The notes under the pieces were generated by a model. It was not told the origin of the DNA. It ran no database searches and saw only the letters and a list, made by a program, of their open reading frames with translations. Below, piece by piece: positions 62,750-64,000 of a stretch of 64,000 bases of DNA. Numbering within the stretch: position 1 is the stretch's first letter; every line of letters starts with the position of its first letter. The position numbers were made by a program, and so were the translations under genes. Where the stretch lies: assembly GCF_024199795.1 (NCBI RefSeq), contig NZ_JANADK010000001.1:2790001-2854000 (forward strand), given 5' to 3'. Source of the DNA: Bradyrhizobium sp. CCGB01. GTDB taxonomy: Bacteria > Pseudomonadota > Alphaproteobacteria > Rhizobiales > Xanthobacteraceae.

Positions 62750-63607
62750 TCAGCCGGCAACGAAGGCGAGCAGGGTGCCGTTGGCCCTGGCCGGCGGTAC
62801 GCAGATCGCAGCTCCGCTGCGCACGGCCACTGAGCCCAGCGCCTTCTCGGTCGCCGCGAGATCGCCGCTGACGAGCACCAGCGCCGCGCCGCCGCGCTCG
62901 GAGAGACCCGTGAGCGGCACGCCGGGATAGCGTTTGCCGAGCTGGTCCAAGGTCAAATAGACGAAGTCGGCACGATCGCCGCCGGAGGGCACGGTGACCG
63001 CGCCGTCCGCCTCGGCCTTCGGTTCGCGGTCGATCAGCCGTCCGAGATGCGCGGCCTCCTTCGCGGGCTCCGACGTTGCGATCAGCGTCTGCTTGATCCG
63101 CCTTGTTGCATTGGCATGCTTCATCAGTTCAGGGATCCACACGGTTTCGCGGGTCTTGTGCTGGCAGGCGAAGATGCGCACGCCGCCGGGCGCTTCCGCG
63201 GTCGGCCACATGAAGGTACGGAATTTTGCTGCCGACACCGTACCGTTCGGCAGCGTCACCGGCCGTTCGAAATCGGTCGGGCCGATCGGCGTGAGGCCGC
63301 GTGCGCGGATCTCCTCCGCGCCGGCTGCGGAATCGACCGCGGTGAAGGCGATGCGCTCGATGCCTTCGCCGCGCTTGTCGAGGAAGGCGCGCGCGGGCGC
63401 GTTGTGCTCGGTCGCAGCCAGCACGCCGAGCAGCTCCATATAGTCGGGGTCGAACATGATGGTGTAGTTGCCGGTGCCCATATGGGCACTGTGGGTGCCG
63501 CGCGGCGAGACGGTGAAGCCGAGTTGCCGGTAATTCTCGGCGGCCTTGTCGAGGTCCTGAACCATGACCACCGCGTGGTCGATACCGATGACGTTCTTGA
63601 GGGCCAC
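62750..63607 (-). CDS. Glyoxalase-like VOC protein
   Basis: A 285-residue cytoplasmic protein, start MALKNVIGIDHAVVMVQDLD. The first VOC module (about 5-120) has GIDHAVVMVQDLDKAAENYR and the second follows. His10 and later acidic residues may bind a metal. The family (glyoxalase-like domain) has no settled reaction. Confidence 0.85.
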   Translation of the reverse strand: MALKNVIGIDHAVVMVQDLDKAAENYRQLGFTVSPRGTHSAHMGTGNYTIMFDPDYMELLGVLAATEHNAPARAFLDKRGEGIERIAFTAVDSAAGAEEIRARGLTPIGPTDFERPVTLPNGTVSAAKFRTFMWPTAEAPGGVRIFACQHKTRETVWIPELMKHANATRRIKQTLIATSEPAKEAAHLGRLIDREPKAEADGAVTVPSGGDRADFVYLTLDQLGKRYPGVPLTGLSERGGAALVLVSGDLAATEKALGSVAVRSGAAICVPPARANGTLLAFVAG

Positions 63608-63760
63608 TGTTCTTTCCCCGCGACAATTGCAAACTGACTTTGCGTCCGCATAGGCGGCCCGCTGGCCTTGTCTACGCCGGATGGGCGGTCAAGTCATTTT
63701 CAAATCGACGGGAAATGCGGAATTTCATTCCGCGAAATGCGCGGTCGACGCGCGTTGGCG

Positions 63761-64000
63761 TCAGCGCGCCTGCTCGATATAGGCGGCGAGGATGGCGCGC
63801 TCCTCGCTGGTCATCTCGGTGATGTTGCCCGGCGGCATCGCACTGGACCATGCCGCCACGCGGCCGATCAGGCGGATGTTGCGATGGATGTGCTCGGGCG
63901 CATCGAGCAAAATGCCTTTGGGCGCGGTCACGACGCCGGCCCAGACCGGCTCGGCCGCGTGGCACATGCTGCAGCGGGACATCACGATCTCCTCGACATT
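63761..64000 (-). CDS. Cytochrome c domain, PuuD-like (5' end beyond window)
   Basis: The frame is open to the right edge; only about 79 codons are in the window. RCSMCHAAEPVW is a haem site and AMPPGNITEMTSEERAILAA is the C-terminal signature of the cytochrome c domain of urate hydroxylase PuuD. The membrane part would lie to the right. Upstream reads NVEEIV, consistent with the PuuD linker. Confidence 0.7.
   Translation of the reverse strand, partial: NVEEIVMSRCSMCHAAEPVWAGVVTAPKGILLDAPEHIHRNIRLIGRVAAWSSAMPPGNITEMTSEERAILAAYIEQAR

Noticed and set aside
1..64000. CRISPR array
   Set aside because: No regularly spaced direct repeats of 25-40 bases and no cas-like gene noticed.

Overview
The window looks like a piece of a Bradyrhizobium-type alphaproteobacterial chromosome. 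The evidence is GC-rich coding with Bradyrhizobium-style small conserved proteins, an Hsp20 gene behind a ROSE RNA thermometer very close to that of B. japonicum hspA, intergenic palindromic repeats, and many ABC/TctC-type uptake genes. This assignment is from recognition, not from a search.

Region 1 (about 1-19,140) is accessory DNA. It holds a LysR-controlled hydrolase/SDR/dehydrogenase cluster, a broken non-homologous end-joining pair (ku and a LigD-type ligase), Hsp20, a scatter of 50-110-residue proteins, a membrane polymerase-like protein, and several decayed gene copies. It ends at 19,093-19,142 in a 3' fragment of tRNA-Gln, as expected for one end of an integrated island. Every clear indel frameshift I found lies in this region. 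Inside it, 10,433-13,403 is a transposon-like unit without a transposase. It carries its own LysR regulator, a SnoaL-like protein and a (frameshifted) glutathione S-transferase.

Region 2 (19,150-31,030) holds a VOC protein, a CaiB-type CoA-transferase, a glycosyltransferase-MFS exporter pair, two dihaem cytochromes, and a VirG-like regulator with a VirA-like hybrid kinase. The kinase gene overlaps the cytochrome c peroxidase gene.

Region 3 (31,150-35,000) is a run of small, stress-type genes with strong ribosome sites: exported small proteins, a DUF2934 protein, a cysteine hydrolase without a normal start codon, a flavoprotein and a Cys-rich four-helix copper-type protein.

Region 4 (35,148-43,689) is a catabolic block: LacI repressor, orphan sugar-binding protein behind a promoter/operator overlap, a DapA-type aldolase, M20 hydrolases, an enolase-superfamily dehydratase and an MFS carrier. 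Region 5 (43,911-49,098) has a PQQ-type sugar dehydrogenase with a cytochrome, a lone receiver, a CYTH-CHAD polyphosphate protein and a conserved HGG/222-residue pair.

Region 6 (49,504-59,393) is a second catabolic block: TctC binding protein, a branched-chain-type ABC importer whose permease and both ATPases are fused in one chain, an IclR regulator, a ThDP enzyme, an SDR without the catalytic Tyr/Lys, and a cupin. Region 7 (59,398-64,000) has a lytic transglycosylase and an L,D-transpeptidase. A second 845-bp transposon-like unit follows, placed exactly in the shared stop-codon overlap of two convergent genes, and then a VOC protein and the end of a PuuD-like cytochrome gene. The two units share about 115-bp left ends and 92-bp right ends, and are the most unusual thing in the window.
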